Assembly (NCBI GenBank): GCA_002310215.1
Contig: DBYR01000005.1
Coordinates: forward strand, 87,178 to 151,177
DNA length: 64,000 bases
Direction of reading: 5' to 3'
Source: Bacteroidales bacterium UBA1181
GTDB lineage: Bacteria; Bacteroidota; Bacteroidia; Bacteroidales; Paludibacteraceae
Shown: positions 42,826 through 51,900 of the stretch, in pieces
Numbering within the stretch: position 1 is the first letter of the stretch
Layout of the letters: every line of letters starts with the position of its first letter
Translations under genes and position numbers: made by a program
Notes under the pieces: generated by a model
Told to the model about the DNA's origin: nothing
What the model saw: the letters and a program-made list of their open reading frames with translations, nothing else
The model's database searches: none

Positions 42826-44013
42826 TCAACGCACAATGACCTTCTTGGCCACGCCATTCACACTCACCACATATGTACCCGCCCGCACAGGGATTACTGT
42901 ATGTGGCGCTATTGCCTTGCGTTGGCAGACGATTTGACCTGCGAGATTGAGGACGCGTATCTCACCCGTGGCGTTCCATACAGCGATGGATTGCTCCGCG
43001 CCATAGATCTCTACGTCCGTTGAGGCGAGACATTTAACACCCGCAGTGGTGCCCCAATGAACATTAAGGGGCAGTTCGCTGCCAACATCCTCGAATGCAT
43101 AGCCATAGAACAGAATCCAGCCCTCCGGTTCTTCTTTCGCTTCACAGTAAATGGCGTTTTCCGGATGGTCGGGATCCATCAACTTTCCACAACCCTCAAA
43201 CGCACCTTCCTGAATTGTTTCAACAGAAATAGGAATGTAAACGCGGGTAAGGTTGCTACAAAGGAAGAAGGCTCTTTGCCCAATGCTTTTGACAGAATTA
43301 GGTATCACTATGGAAGTAATGCCCTCACAATACTCGAACGCACCTGTTTCAATATACGTCACCGAATTAGGAAGCTCAATGGACGTTAGGTTCTTGCAAC
43401 CCTCAAATGCGAACCAGTCTATACCCTTGAGGGAATCAGGAAACGTAATGGAGGTCAACCCGCAAAATGAGAAGGCGAATCCACCGATGTGTTTGAGGGT
43501 TTTGGGGAGATCCACGGTTTCCAAATTACTGCAACTTTGGAATGCATAATCACGAATATCCGTAACGGAGTTAGGTATCGTAACGGATCGTAGGCTTGCG
43601 CATCCGGAAAATGCGGCATCCTTTATTATAGTGACAGAATTTGGTATGGTGACGGAGGTCAGGCTATCACATAGTTCAAACGCAGCTTCTCCAATTGTCG
43701 TGACGGTATTTGGTATGGTGACAGAGGTTAGTCTGTTGCAATACTGGAATCCATTGCGTTCAATAGAGGTGACTTTGTATGTCTCGCCCTCGAACTCGAA
43801 TTCTCCTGGAATGTCCAAATTACCCAATAATCCACTGCCAACAAAATTCACTGCATGTACGGCAACCTCCTGCTTTGTTGGATCAGTTATCGTATATTCC
43901 AAGTTCTCAAAGACAAACGCCTCCGATATGGTAGGTATGGCTGAAAAAGCGAGACAACTCAACCAATAAAGAAGATGATGTCTCCTTGCTGAAGGTGTAA
44001 ACGTTTTATTCAT
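42826..44013 (-). CDS. BspA-type leucine-rich-repeat protein with C-terminal sorting-like domain
   Basis: The 395-residue protein has an N-terminal signal peptide (hydrophobic core LLYWLSCLAFSAIPT), then about nine LRR_5 (BspA-type) repeats between residues 85 and 270, each with a core such as LTSVTIPNSVTIIKDAAF. The last 60 residues (AEQSIAVWNATGEIRVLNLAG followed by GTYVVSVNGVAKKVIVR, read in two parts) resemble a type A C-terminal sorting domain for type IX secretion. It is probably cell-surface or secreted and may bind host or matrix proteins as BspA does; binding partner unknown. Predicted to depend on the PorD/PorG-containing system. Confidence 0.83.
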   Translation of the reverse strand: MNKTFTPSARRHHLLYWLSCLAFSAIPTISEAFVFENLEYTITDPTKQEVAVHAVNFVGSGLLGNLDIPGEFEFEGETYKVTSIERNGFQYCNRLTSVTIPNTVTTIGEAAFELCDSLTSVTIPNSVTIIKDAAFSGCASLRSVTIPNSVTDIRDYAFQSCSNLETVDLPKTLKHIGGFAFSFCGLTSITFPDSLKGIDWFAFEGCKNLTSIELPNSVTYIETGAFEYCEGITSIVIPNSVKSIGQRAFFLCSNLTRVYIPISVETIQEGAFEGCGKLMDPDHPENAIYCEAKEEPEGWILFYGYAFEDVGSELPLNVHWGTTAGVKCLASTDVEIYGAEQSIAVWNATGEIRVLNLAGQIVCQRKAIAPHTVIPVRAGTYVVSVNGVAKKVIVR

Positions 44014-44226
44014 GCTGTATCCAATTTATGTTAATATTCTTGTTTGTTTCGTCATCATAAACGGCTTCACTACGATCGCCAACCCTAAAGTGCAACAATT
44101 GCCCAAATATATTGATTTTTCCCCGAATATTGCTATATGTATGCAGGAAAATTTATCTCGCTAATGTTTTAAGGAGCGTGAAATGTATCGTCAGATGCTA
44201 AATTTTATGTTAAAAATATTAAACAA

Positions 44227-44258
44227 TTATGTTATGTAACATAAAAACGCTATATTTG
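44227..44258 (+). promoter_or_regulatory. Operator palindrome and promoter, module copy 1
   Basis: TTATGTTA, two bases, TAACATAA (44227-44244) is a perfect inverted repeat, followed after six bases by TATATTTG (44251-44258). A regulator bound there would cover the -33 region. The related operator of copy 2 reads TTATGTTGTACAACATAA. Confidence 0.7.
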
Positions 44259-44260
44259 CA

Positions 44261-44397
44261 TCGTGTTTTTCATGGTATTAGATTTAAAGTTGAGAAGAAG
44301 ATGTCGGGATGACATTTGATTTTCCGATCTAGGCCGACTATGATTCTAAGCATATACTACACAAAAAAAGGAGACCGTTTGGCCTCCTTTTATTTTT
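44261..44397 (+). ncRNA. Candidate short transcript, module copy 1
   Basis: Transcription from TATATTTG would start near 44263 and end at the terminator 44366-44397, giving about 130 nucleotides. The first part, 44255-44287, contains 33 bases identical to the reverse copy near 58803. A 15-codon frame starts at ATG 44272 (MVLDLKLRRRCRDDI), but copy 2 does not keep it. No protein gene follows on this strand. Existence as an RNA is inferred from sequence only. Confidence 0.5.
44366..44397. terminator. Bidirectional terminator
   Basis: AAAAGGAG (44366-44373) and CTCCTTTT (44384-44391) form the outer stem, with an inner CC/GG pair, flanked by A-run and T-run, so it can work in both directions. 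It ends the copy 1 transcript and the beta-barrel gene that stops at 44443. Confidence 0.85.
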
Positions 44398-44442
44398 AAC
44401 GGACATGAATCTGTTTAGACTCGTGTCGTTACGTTATATGAT

Positions 44443-45120
44443 TTAAAATTTGAACCCGAGGAAGATTCTGAATGAACCTGTACGGTATTTTTCTCCGACG
44501 AGTGACTCAACTGCGTCGTCTCCCCAGTCTTGGTATTTCAGCTTGCCGCCCTTAATCTCGAAACCAGCCTGGAACACTTTGTATCTGTAAGCGGCTCCAA
44601 TTCTGTGGGAAGCGCCAAAAGCGTAGGAGGTGTTGGAATCGTCAGTAGATCCGGATTTGGCGGACATCAACAACACATTAGGCATAATGTTGTAGTACAA
44701 ATCGACCGCCATTTTCTCGTCGAAGTAGTATGTGCCAAGCACACCACCACCCAACGCACTCATGTCGAAGTATTTAGTCTTATCTGTTATGGTAACTTCT
44801 TTTCCGTTCACTTGTCCGTTATGTTTAAGCTTCAGGCATGCGTATGACATGTCTAACCAACGCACATTGATGGCGATGCCAAGATTCTTCGGCTTAGCCA
44901 CATACCAACGGCTATCTAATGCGAAGCCTAATGTAGGGGATGCCTTAGGTCCGCCTTCCCTTGCCGCATCCAAAATGCTTGGCAAGTCAATCTGTCCATA
45001 ATTTTCACCGTGTAAACCCACAAACAATTTTACTCCAATACCATTATCCTCGCCTTGAGGGCCTGCATACGTACTGAAGCCTGCCAAAAGGCTTAAAGCC
45101 AATACCACTAATTTTTTCAT
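44443..45120 (-). CDS. Outer-membrane beta-barrel protein
   Basis: The 225-residue protein has a signal peptide (MKKLVVLALSLLAGFSTYA), then alternating amphipathic strands (for example RIGAAYRYKVFQAGFEIKGG) and a C-terminal aromatic strand TGSFRIFLGFKF, ending in Phe as outer-membrane barrels do. The mature start GPQGEDNGIGVKLFVGLHG fits an eight-stranded barrel. I do not recognise a specific family. A -7 box lies at 45167-45174. Confidence 0.75.
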   Translation of the reverse strand: MKKLVVLALSLLAGFSTYAGPQGEDNGIGVKLFVGLHGENYGQIDLPSILDAAREGGPKASPTLGFALDSRWYVAKPKNLGIAINVRWLDMSYACLKLKHNGQVNGKEVTITDKTKYFDMSALGGGVLGTYYFDEKMAVDLYYNIMPNVLLMSAKSGSTDDSNTSYAFGASHRIGAAYRYKVFQAGFEIKGGKLKYQDWGDDAVESLVGEKYRTGSFRIFLGFKF

Positions 45121-45166
45121 TTCATAAAAAATTTTAAGTGATTAATAATTCGTTTAAATATCAGAA

Positions 45167-45174
45167 CAAAATTA
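45167..45174 (-). promoter_or_regulatory. -7 box for the beta-barrel gene
   Basis: TAATTTTG on the minus strand, 47 bases before the start codon. Confidence 0.5.
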
Positions 45175-45237
45175 AGCATTATTTAAATACGTTGTACCTT
45201 CTGTGTTAACAAAACAAAATATATAATTCTTAATTCT

Positions 45238-45350
45238 AAATGGACTTCGTCGAGTTACCGTCTCATAACTCTTAATTGACTACGTCGAACTATCGTTTCT
45301 TAACTCATAACTTTTAATTCTTAATTCTTAACTCTTAATTCTTAATTCAA
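45238..45350. repeat. Composite repeat, inverted copy
   Basis: Contains the exact reverse complement of the 20-bp repeat of 33781-33800 at 45273-45292, a degenerate second copy (45238-45258) and a run of CTTAATTCTTAA-type units (45293-45350). The order is the mirror image of the region at 33733, so the composite element is present twice in opposite orientation, about 11.5 kb apart. Confidence 0.7.
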
Positions 45351-45361
45351 TATAGAATGTA

Positions 45362-45369
45362 TACCTTTG
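45362..45369 (+). promoter_or_regulatory. -7 box for helD
   Basis: TACCTTTG at 45362-45369 lies on the first codons of the longest open frame, so the true start must be downstream at ATG 45393. Confidence 0.65.
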
Positions 45370-45392
45370 CGGATGAAAAAAAATTTACGGAC

Positions 45393-47450
45393 ATGTCAGT
45401 TTTCAATCAAACGGAGAAGGAAGAAGTCGCCTACATGAAGGGCATCATCAAAAAGCTTGGCATCATCATCACCAAACTGGACGAGATCATCAACCATAAC
45501 ATCAAAGACCTCAAGGAATACAAAGCCTACCTTTGGGAGAACCAATCGGAGCTGGACCGGGCGGAGAAAAGTGCGGTGCGCCATAACGTGAGCCAAGCGG
45601 TGGAATCGAGCGAGGCCATCATGGAGAGGAAGAAACGAATCCGCAAGATGATGGAAATCCCCTACTTCGGACGAATAGACTTCCAAGAGAAGGGCGAGAA
45701 AACGGTCCAACCCATCTACGTGGGCATCCACTCCTACTACGACACAGAAACGAACAAGAACGTGATCCACGACTGGCGAGCACCCATCTCCACTATGTTC
45801 TACGACTACGAGACCGGTCCGGCGCATTACGACGCACCGCAGGGTAGGGTGGAGGGCGCCATCTCCCTGAAAAGGCAATACCGCATCCGCCGCTCCGTCA
45901 TGGAGTTCATGCTGGAGAGCTCCGTCAACATCCAGGACGAGGTGCTGCAGAAAGAGCTCAGCAGTACCTCCGACGAGCGCATGAAGAACATCGTGGCGAC
46001 CATTCAGCGTGAGCAGAACCAGATCATACGCAACGAGGAGGCGAAGACCCTCATCATCCAGGGTGTGGCAGGCTCCGGGAAAACATCCATCGCCTTGCAC
46101 CGCGTCGCCTACATCCTCTATAGACACAAGGGAGAGGTGACCTCCAAGGATATCCTCATCATCTCCCCGAACAAAGTATTCGCGGACTATATCTCCAACG
46201 TGCTGCCGGAGCTCGGCGAGGAGACCATCGAGGAGTGCGGTTTCGAGGAACTGATGGACAAGCAACTGCAGGGCAAATATAAGTTCCAGACCTTCTTCGA
46301 ACAAGTAACGGAAATCCTGGAGAAGAACGACGAAGCCTTCGTGGAAAGGATACGGTTCAAATCCTCCGTGGAGTTCATCGAACTGATGAACCGATTCGTC
46401 CTCCACGTGGAGAACACCTTCTTCCACCCGACAGATCTGAAAGTGGGCAGGATACCCGTACCGAAAGAGTACCTCGACGAACGCTTCAAAGCCTACCATA
46501 GGCTTCCGATGCGCGACCGTTTCGAACCGATAGCGAAAGACATCGCCAGGGAGATCGCGGCGGCCACCCGCACGGAGATCTCCACCACCGACAAGAACAA
46601 AATCAAGGCGGAGCTGAAGAAGATGTTCGACGGCAACAGCGACGTGGCGCTCTACCAAGCCTTCTACGACTGGCTGGGCCGCCCAGACCTCTACAAGAGA
46701 GGGAAGAACCGCCAATTGGAATATGCGGACGTGGCGCCATTCCTCTACCTGAAGATCTTGATGGAGGGCGTAAAGGAGAAACTGCCGATCAAGCACCTCC
46801 TGGTGGACGAGATGCAGGACTACACCCCTATCCAGTACAAGGTGCTCTCCATCCTCTTCCCATGCAAGAAGACGATCCTTGGAGATGCACTGCAATCCGT
46901 AAACCCTTATAGTTCAACCACCTATATGCAAATACGGGACGTCTTGAAGGATGCGGAGGTGATGAAGCTCTGCAAAAGCTACCGTTCCTCCTACGAGATC
47001 ACCTCGTTCGCCCAAAAGATCTCCAAGAGCGAGGACCTGCAGGCCATCGAACGACACGGCGAGGAGCCTGTCATCAAGTCATTCAAGAAGAGCGATGAGG
47101 AACTCGCATACCTGAAACAAGTCGTGGCGGAGCACATCGGGCAAGCCACCTCCATCGGCTTCATCTGCAAGACGGAGAAAGAGGCGGTCAAACTGCACCA
47201 GCAACTCTCGGAAGAGACCGACCAGGTGTGCCTGCTCTCCAGCGAGAGCTCCGCCTTCACCAACGGTATCATCGTGACCACCGCCCACACGGCCAAGGGT
47301 CTGGAGTTCGATGAGGTCGTAGTGCCTTACGTAAACGAGAAGGAATACCACACGGAGATGGACCGCAGCCTACTCTACATCGCCTGCACCCGCGCGATGC
47401 ACAAACTGACACTTGCCTCGACCGGAGAGATAAGCCATCTCATCCCATAA
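45393..47450 (+). CDS. helD: HelD-type UvrD-like helicase/RNA polymerase recycling factor
   Basis: The 685-residue protein is an SF1 UvrD/Rep-like ATPase of the HelD branch, which in Bacillus strips stalled RNA polymerase from DNA. Motifs: Walker A VAGSGKTSIALHRV near residue 225, Walker B LLVDEMQDYTPIQ near 470, and the C-terminal TTAHTAKGLEFDEVVVPYV near 630. The N-terminal coiled segment (residues 1-80, KGIIKKLGIIITKLDEIIN) fits the arm that enters the polymerase secondary channel. Its start at 45393 follows from the promoter. Role in Bacteroidota is not tested, as far as I know. Confidence 0.88.
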   Translation: MSVFNQTEKEEVAYMKGIIKKLGIIITKLDEIINHNIKDLKEYKAYLWENQSELDRAEKSAVRHNVSQAVESSEAIMERKKRIRKMMEIPYFGRIDFQEKGEKTVQPIYVGIHSYYDTETNKNVIHDWRAPISTMFYDYETGPAHYDAPQGRVEGAISLKRQYRIRRSVMEFMLESSVNIQDEVLQKELSSTSDERMKNIVATIQREQNQIIRNEEAKTLIIQGVAGSGKTSIALHRVAYILYRHKGEVTSKDILIISPNKVFADYISNVLPELGEETIEECGFEELMDKQLQGKYKFQTFFEQVTEILEKNDEAFVERIRFKSSVEFIELMNRFVLHVENTFFHPTDLKVGRIPVPKEYLDERFKAYHRLPMRDRFEPIAKDIAREIAAATRTEISTTDKNKIKAELKKMFDGNSDVALYQAFYDWLGRPDLYKRGKNRQLEYADVAPFLYLKILMEGVKEKLPIKHLLVDEMQDYTPIQYKVLSILFPCKKTILGDALQSVNPYSSTTYMQIRDVLKDAEVMKLCKSYRSSYEITSFAQKISKSEDLQAIERHGEEPVIKSFKKSDEELAYLKQVVAEHIGQATSIGFICKTEKEAVKLHQQLSEETDQVCLLSSESSAFTNGIIVTTAHTAKGLEFDEVVVPYVNEKEYHTEMDRSLLYIACTRAMHKLTLASTGEISHLIP

Positions 47451-47573
47451 AAGTACCCGATAAATTTTCTGCCATTTTTCAAAAAACACGATTCCACCGA
47501 GAAATCGGCATGGATTGACTCTCTATTACCATTAATTGAACCCAGTTTCCAAAGCCATAAAAAAGCATGGGTA

Positions 47574-47581
47574 TACCTTTG
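47574..47581 (+). promoter_or_regulatory. -7 box for the esterase gene
   Basis: TACCTTTG is 57 bases before ATG 47639. The leader is free of obvious structure. Confidence 0.55.
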
Positions 47582-47638
47582 CGGCAAATACGAGAAGCAC
47601 TTGTATTACATCTCTATATGCACTAAAAGTTTAATATC

Positions 47639-48856
47639 ATGAACACGAAAAAAATTTTATTACTCGCGCTCAGCGCAATGACGCTCAACGCATTCTCCCA
47701 AGGTTGGGGATTCGGAGGTGGAGGAACTTCCGGATTGAGTTCCTACTCGTCCAAGAAGGACATCAATTACGTGGGTGACGGGAAGGGATACCACGCATTG
47801 GACATCTATTATCCTAAAGAGGATAAGGAGTCGTATCCTGTCATCGTACACATCTACGGCAGCGCATGGTCCAGCAACAATTCGAAAGGGAACGCCGACC
47901 TGACCACCCTCGGTGAGGGTGCGGTAAAAGCCGGCTATATCTTCGTGACGCCGAACCACCGCGCGAACAACGATGTGGGGGCACAATGGCCCGGACTGCT
48001 CAACGATATCAAGGCAGTGGTGCGCTACCTTAGGGGCAATGCGGAATCCCTGAAGATAGACACCTCCTTCATCGCCATCTCCGGCTTCTCCTCCGGTGGT
48101 CACCTGGCGACCATGATGGGTGCAAGCCGCAACGTGAAGGAATATACCGTTGGCTCCACGACAGTGGACATAGAAGGCAATTTAGGAAATTTCACGGAGT
48201 TCAGCAGTAGCGTGGACGCTGTGTGCGATTGGTCAGGCCCTGTAATACTCAACAAGCTGAACTGCGGAAACGCCATGGACCTGAACAATTTCATCTCCCC
48301 TATGATGAACAACTGCTCCGCCTCCCAATGCCCGGACATATATGCCTTGGCCACTGCGGTCACGTTCATGGATCCAAGCGATCCTCCATACATACTCGTA
48401 CACGGTTCCGCAGACAACATCGTGGCTCAATGTCAAAGCAAATTGCTCTATGATGAACTGCAGAAAAACAACATCGAGAGCAAATACATCCCTACGGGCG
48501 GCGGTCATGAGGTCAACAAGGATAAAGTGCCGGACGTGATCGAATTCTTCAATGCGGCAAGAGAGAAGAAATTGGCGGCGATGAAGGAAAAGGAAGAACA
48601 AGAGGAAGAAGGTGAAGAGAACAAGGTGTCAAGCACAACGTCCGACAAACCCTCTGTGACCATACAAAACGGGCGCTTGCTCATTAGCGGAGGTGACGGT
48701 TCATCCTGCGCCTTCGAGATCATCGACATCGTGGGGAAACCCGTTTTCCAAGGTCTGTATAACTCCCAAGAGCAGGAATACGACCTCTCTTCCCTCGCGG
48801 AAGGTGTATACGTCCTGAAGACCGGTGCGGGAGTTAACCATAAGTTTATCAGATAA
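47639..48856 (+). CDS. Secreted alpha/beta-hydrolase (esterase-like) with type IX sorting domain
   Basis: The 405-residue protein has a signal peptide (MNTKKILLLALSAMTLNAFSQ), a catalytic domain of the BD-FAE/acetyl-esterase kind and a C-terminal sorting domain. HIYGSAWSSNNSKG is the oxyanion region, AISGFSSGGHLATMMG near residue 138 carries the nucleophile elbow (G-F-S-S-G), VHGSAD and GGGHEVNKDK supply Asp and His. The tail after about 320 (a charged E-rich linker, then FEIIDIVGKPVFQGLY and AEGVYVLKTGAG) matches the type A sorting domain of type IX secretion cargo. Substrate is not predictable; an acyl or acetyl glycan ester is possible. The regulator gene follows on the same strand. Confidence 0.82.
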   Translation: MNTKKILLLALSAMTLNAFSQGWGFGGGGTSGLSSYSSKKDINYVGDGKGYHALDIYYPKEDKESYPVIVHIYGSAWSSNNSKGNADLTTLGEGAVKAGYIFVTPNHRANNDVGAQWPGLLNDIKAVVRYLRGNAESLKIDTSFIAISGFSSGGHLATMMGASRNVKEYTVGSTTVDIEGNLGNFTEFSSSVDAVCDWSGPVILNKLNCGNAMDLNNFISPMMNNCSASQCPDIYALATAVTFMDPSDPPYILVHGSADNIVAQCQSKLLYDELQKNNIESKYIPTGGGHEVNKDKVPDVIEFFNAAREKKLAAMKEKEEQEEEGEENKVSSTTSDKPSVTIQNGRLLISGGDGSSCAFEIIDIVGKPVFQGLYNSQEQEYDLSSLAEGVYVLKTGAGVNHKFIR

Positions 48857-48914
48857 CCTTATACAATTCCTAAACATTTATTGCGATTTACCTAGATTTG
48901 TCGTACCTTGGGGA

Positions 48915-48986
48915 CTGCCACATACGCACTCCGAACTAACCCTAAAAACCTGTTCCGAGTGCGTTTGTAGCAGTTCTCTTTTTTCT
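48915..48986 (+). terminator. Long imperfect hairpin upstream of the propeller regulator
   Basis: Two 22-base arms (48915-48936 and 48952-48973) pair with three mismatches around a 15-base loop and are followed by TTCTCTTTTTT. It can end the esterase transcript and could also act as an attenuator for the regulator gene starting at 48991. Confidence 0.75.
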
Positions 48987-48990
48987 ACGA

Positions 48991-51900
48991 ATGAGAAGGA
49001 TTGCGCTTATATTGTGGATGTTTATTTTCTTCATGGAATCCTACGCTTCCATGGGGTCGAAGGCGCATGTGCGTTTCAACCACTTCACCACCGAGAGCGG
49101 ACTATCCTCCAACCTGATCTTCGCCATGGACCAGGACTCCTCCGGGTTTCTTTGGTTAGGTACAGACTTCGGCCTGGACCGCTTCGACGGTAGACTCTTC
49201 AAGCATTTCAGAAAGGATAAATACCCCGACATGCACCGAGAAGACCTCTACTACGTGGAGTGCATGGATGGCGGTGTCTACGTGGGTAGTTTCAGTGGAA
49301 CGCTCCAAAAATACGACCGTAAAACAGACGGTTTCTTAGACCTGATGCCTGCGGAGCTAGACACCTTAGGATACTCACAAATAAAGGGCGTGCAATGCGC
49401 CTCCGACGGGACTCGTTACCTCTTCACGAACGAGAGGGTCTTCCGATACGATTCTCAACATAAATGTTTCAACTCCAAGTTCCATGCGTTCGACTCGCTT
49501 CAATCCCCCTTCATCTCTTTCCTCCACATAGACAATGACAACCGCTTCTGGCTCGGCTCCATCAACCAGCTGAGCGTGTATGACACGAACGGACATACCC
49601 TAAAGGTCTTCAATGAGGAACACGACCACTGCGGCTTTGTGACAGGAATCGTCCCCGTGGAGAAAAACAGATGGATCGTCACCTTCCTGAGCAATAGGGT
49701 TTGGATCGTGGAATACCAAGACGAATCCTTCCGTATATGGGAGGAAATCCGCCTCCCCTTCAACAGCGTCAACAAAATGTTGAGAGGAAGGAACGGCCGC
49801 TATTGGTTCGCCACCGACGGAGACGGACTATGGTTCGCCGACTCGATAACGAAAGGCACCACCTTCACAGAAGTGGTCCCAACCAACGCCCCCACGGACG
49901 GGCTGAGGAAAATATACTCCATCATCGAAAGTGAGGACGGTACAATATGGCTTGGCACGCAAAACTCAGGCCTCTGGTCGCTCAACATGGACGACCATTC
50001 GACCATCCTATACTCGAAGGACTACGGATTTCCCCACTCTGCATGCACCTCCTTCACGGAGGACGGACAAGGCAACATCTTGGTCGGTTCGGATGGCAAC
50101 GGTGTCTACTCCGTCTCGCCCGATTTCAGGGAAATCAAGCAGTACCATCTCCCTTGCGACAACGTGTTAGGCGTCAATTCCACCCACGAGGGAATCTATG
50201 TCTCCACGTGGGGTGGCGGGCTATACCTCCTCTCACCATCTGGCACATCCGCTCCCGTTAGCTACAAGCCAGACTTCAACCCGACCAAGATATTCTTCCA
50301 CGTCTGCGAGACAGCGGACAACACCATTTGGGCCTGCTCCGCAAACGATGACCCATACCTCAAACGTGGCGACGAAGCATGGCGAAGAATACCCCTGAAA
50401 GATGCGGACAACCCTGATCTGGAAAGCAAATGGACCACCCGCGTGATAAGTGCCTCAGGGAAATCGTGTTGGATTATCTCCACCAACCTGTTATGGCTAT
50501 TCGACGGGGCAACCCCACACGTTGTCCACCCCGAAATCTACGCCTCGAAATCACACAACCCGTTCGTCGTGGTGGACGCAGACCGCGACGAGGAGGGGAA
50601 CCTCTTCGTACTCTCCAACCACGGCATCCTGCGCTTCTCAGCCGATAACCTCGCGATGGACACCCTCTCCTTCATGCCGAAAGACTCGTACCGAATCATC
50701 CGAAGGGACGACAACGGCAACTTCTGGGTCGCCTCCGCCAACGGTATCTTCTCCTTCGACTATCATCGCCAAACATATTCAAGACTACCAGGCAATTACC
50801 CAGACCTGTTCTACTACAAATCGAGCTACAAGGATTCCAACGGACGGCTATACTTCGGCACAGCAGAAGGGTTCTACTCCTTTGACCCTAAAAATATCGC
50901 ACCGGACACGCTCATCCAACATCTTTCCTTCGCGGAGCTGTATGTCTCGAAAGAGAAAATCAGCGGAGATGACCCGTTGATAAAGGGTGGAGACCTCTCC
51001 GATCTGAAGGCGCTGGAACTAAAATACGGCATGACCGATGTGGACCTCCATGTGGACCTCGTAGACCACTCCTACAGGGAGAAAGCCACCCTACGCTATA
51101 GGCTGAAGGGTCTGACGGACAGCTGGACTCCCGTGGACGAAAAAAGGGTCATATCGTTCAACTACATACCGACCGGGCATTACACATTAGAGGTGGAGGC
51201 ATTCCGATCGAATGCTGGGAACCCTCTGAAGCGCATAGAACTGACGATAAACGTACTCCCACCATGGTGGAGCACCTGGTGGTTCCGCACCATCCTGCTG
51301 CTGATCACCGGCTCGCTCCTGTTCATCCCCCTGCACAAGAAAATCATACGGCTGAAAAAGGAGAAAGCATTGCTCAAGGATGAAATAGACGAGCAAACAG
51401 CGCTCTTGGAAAAGACAAGACACGAGCGCCAAAAATTGATCCATGCCCTTACCCACGACCTGCATAATCCGCTGTTCGCCGTGGTGGGCGGAAGCCCTTC
51501 CATCACCGAGGAGACCACCACGGAGGAGATCGTCGAATTAGTGATCGACAAGGCGTTGTTGGACGATAACCTGCTGCTACTGATAGGCACGGATCCGGAA
51601 ACAAACGAGGGAATCAAGAACATGCTGAGCAACTACATACACGTGAAGGAAACGCTGGACTGGGACGAGGCGCTCGAATCGATGGAGATGCTGGCGCCAG
51701 ACATCATCGTCTGCGACATGGAGAGTGCCAGAAAAGGTGAGATGACCCGAATGCTCTCTTCCGAAGGACTGAAACACATACCCGTCCTTTTCGTCTCCGA
51801 CAAGAACGAGGAAACCGACCGCCTATTGGGACTGATCTATGGAGCGGTGGACTTCATGTCCAAACCGTTCAACCAACTCGAACTGTTGCTTAAACTAACT

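Larger units (their letters stand above)
44014..44442. other. Long intergenic region holding a promoter-leader module
   Basis: A half-site TTATGTTA at 44205-44212, a palindrome at 44227-44244, a -7 box at 44251-44258, a short reading frame at 44272, a small hairpin near 44300 and a strong terminator at 44366-44397. No ordinary gene fits. The module is repeated at 58739-58853 (see those entries). Confidence 0.75.

Noticed and set aside
44272..44319. A 15-codon peptide in the module, MVLDLKLRRRCRDDI
   Set aside because: Copy 2 shares only the first five codons in frame before it diverges, whereas the DNA around the hairpin is conserved; RNA structure explains the conservation better.
45396..46895. 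A 499-codon open frame on the minus strand opposite helD
   Set aside because: helD has clear motifs on the plus strand along this whole stretch; the reverse frame has no homology I can see and an atypical composition.
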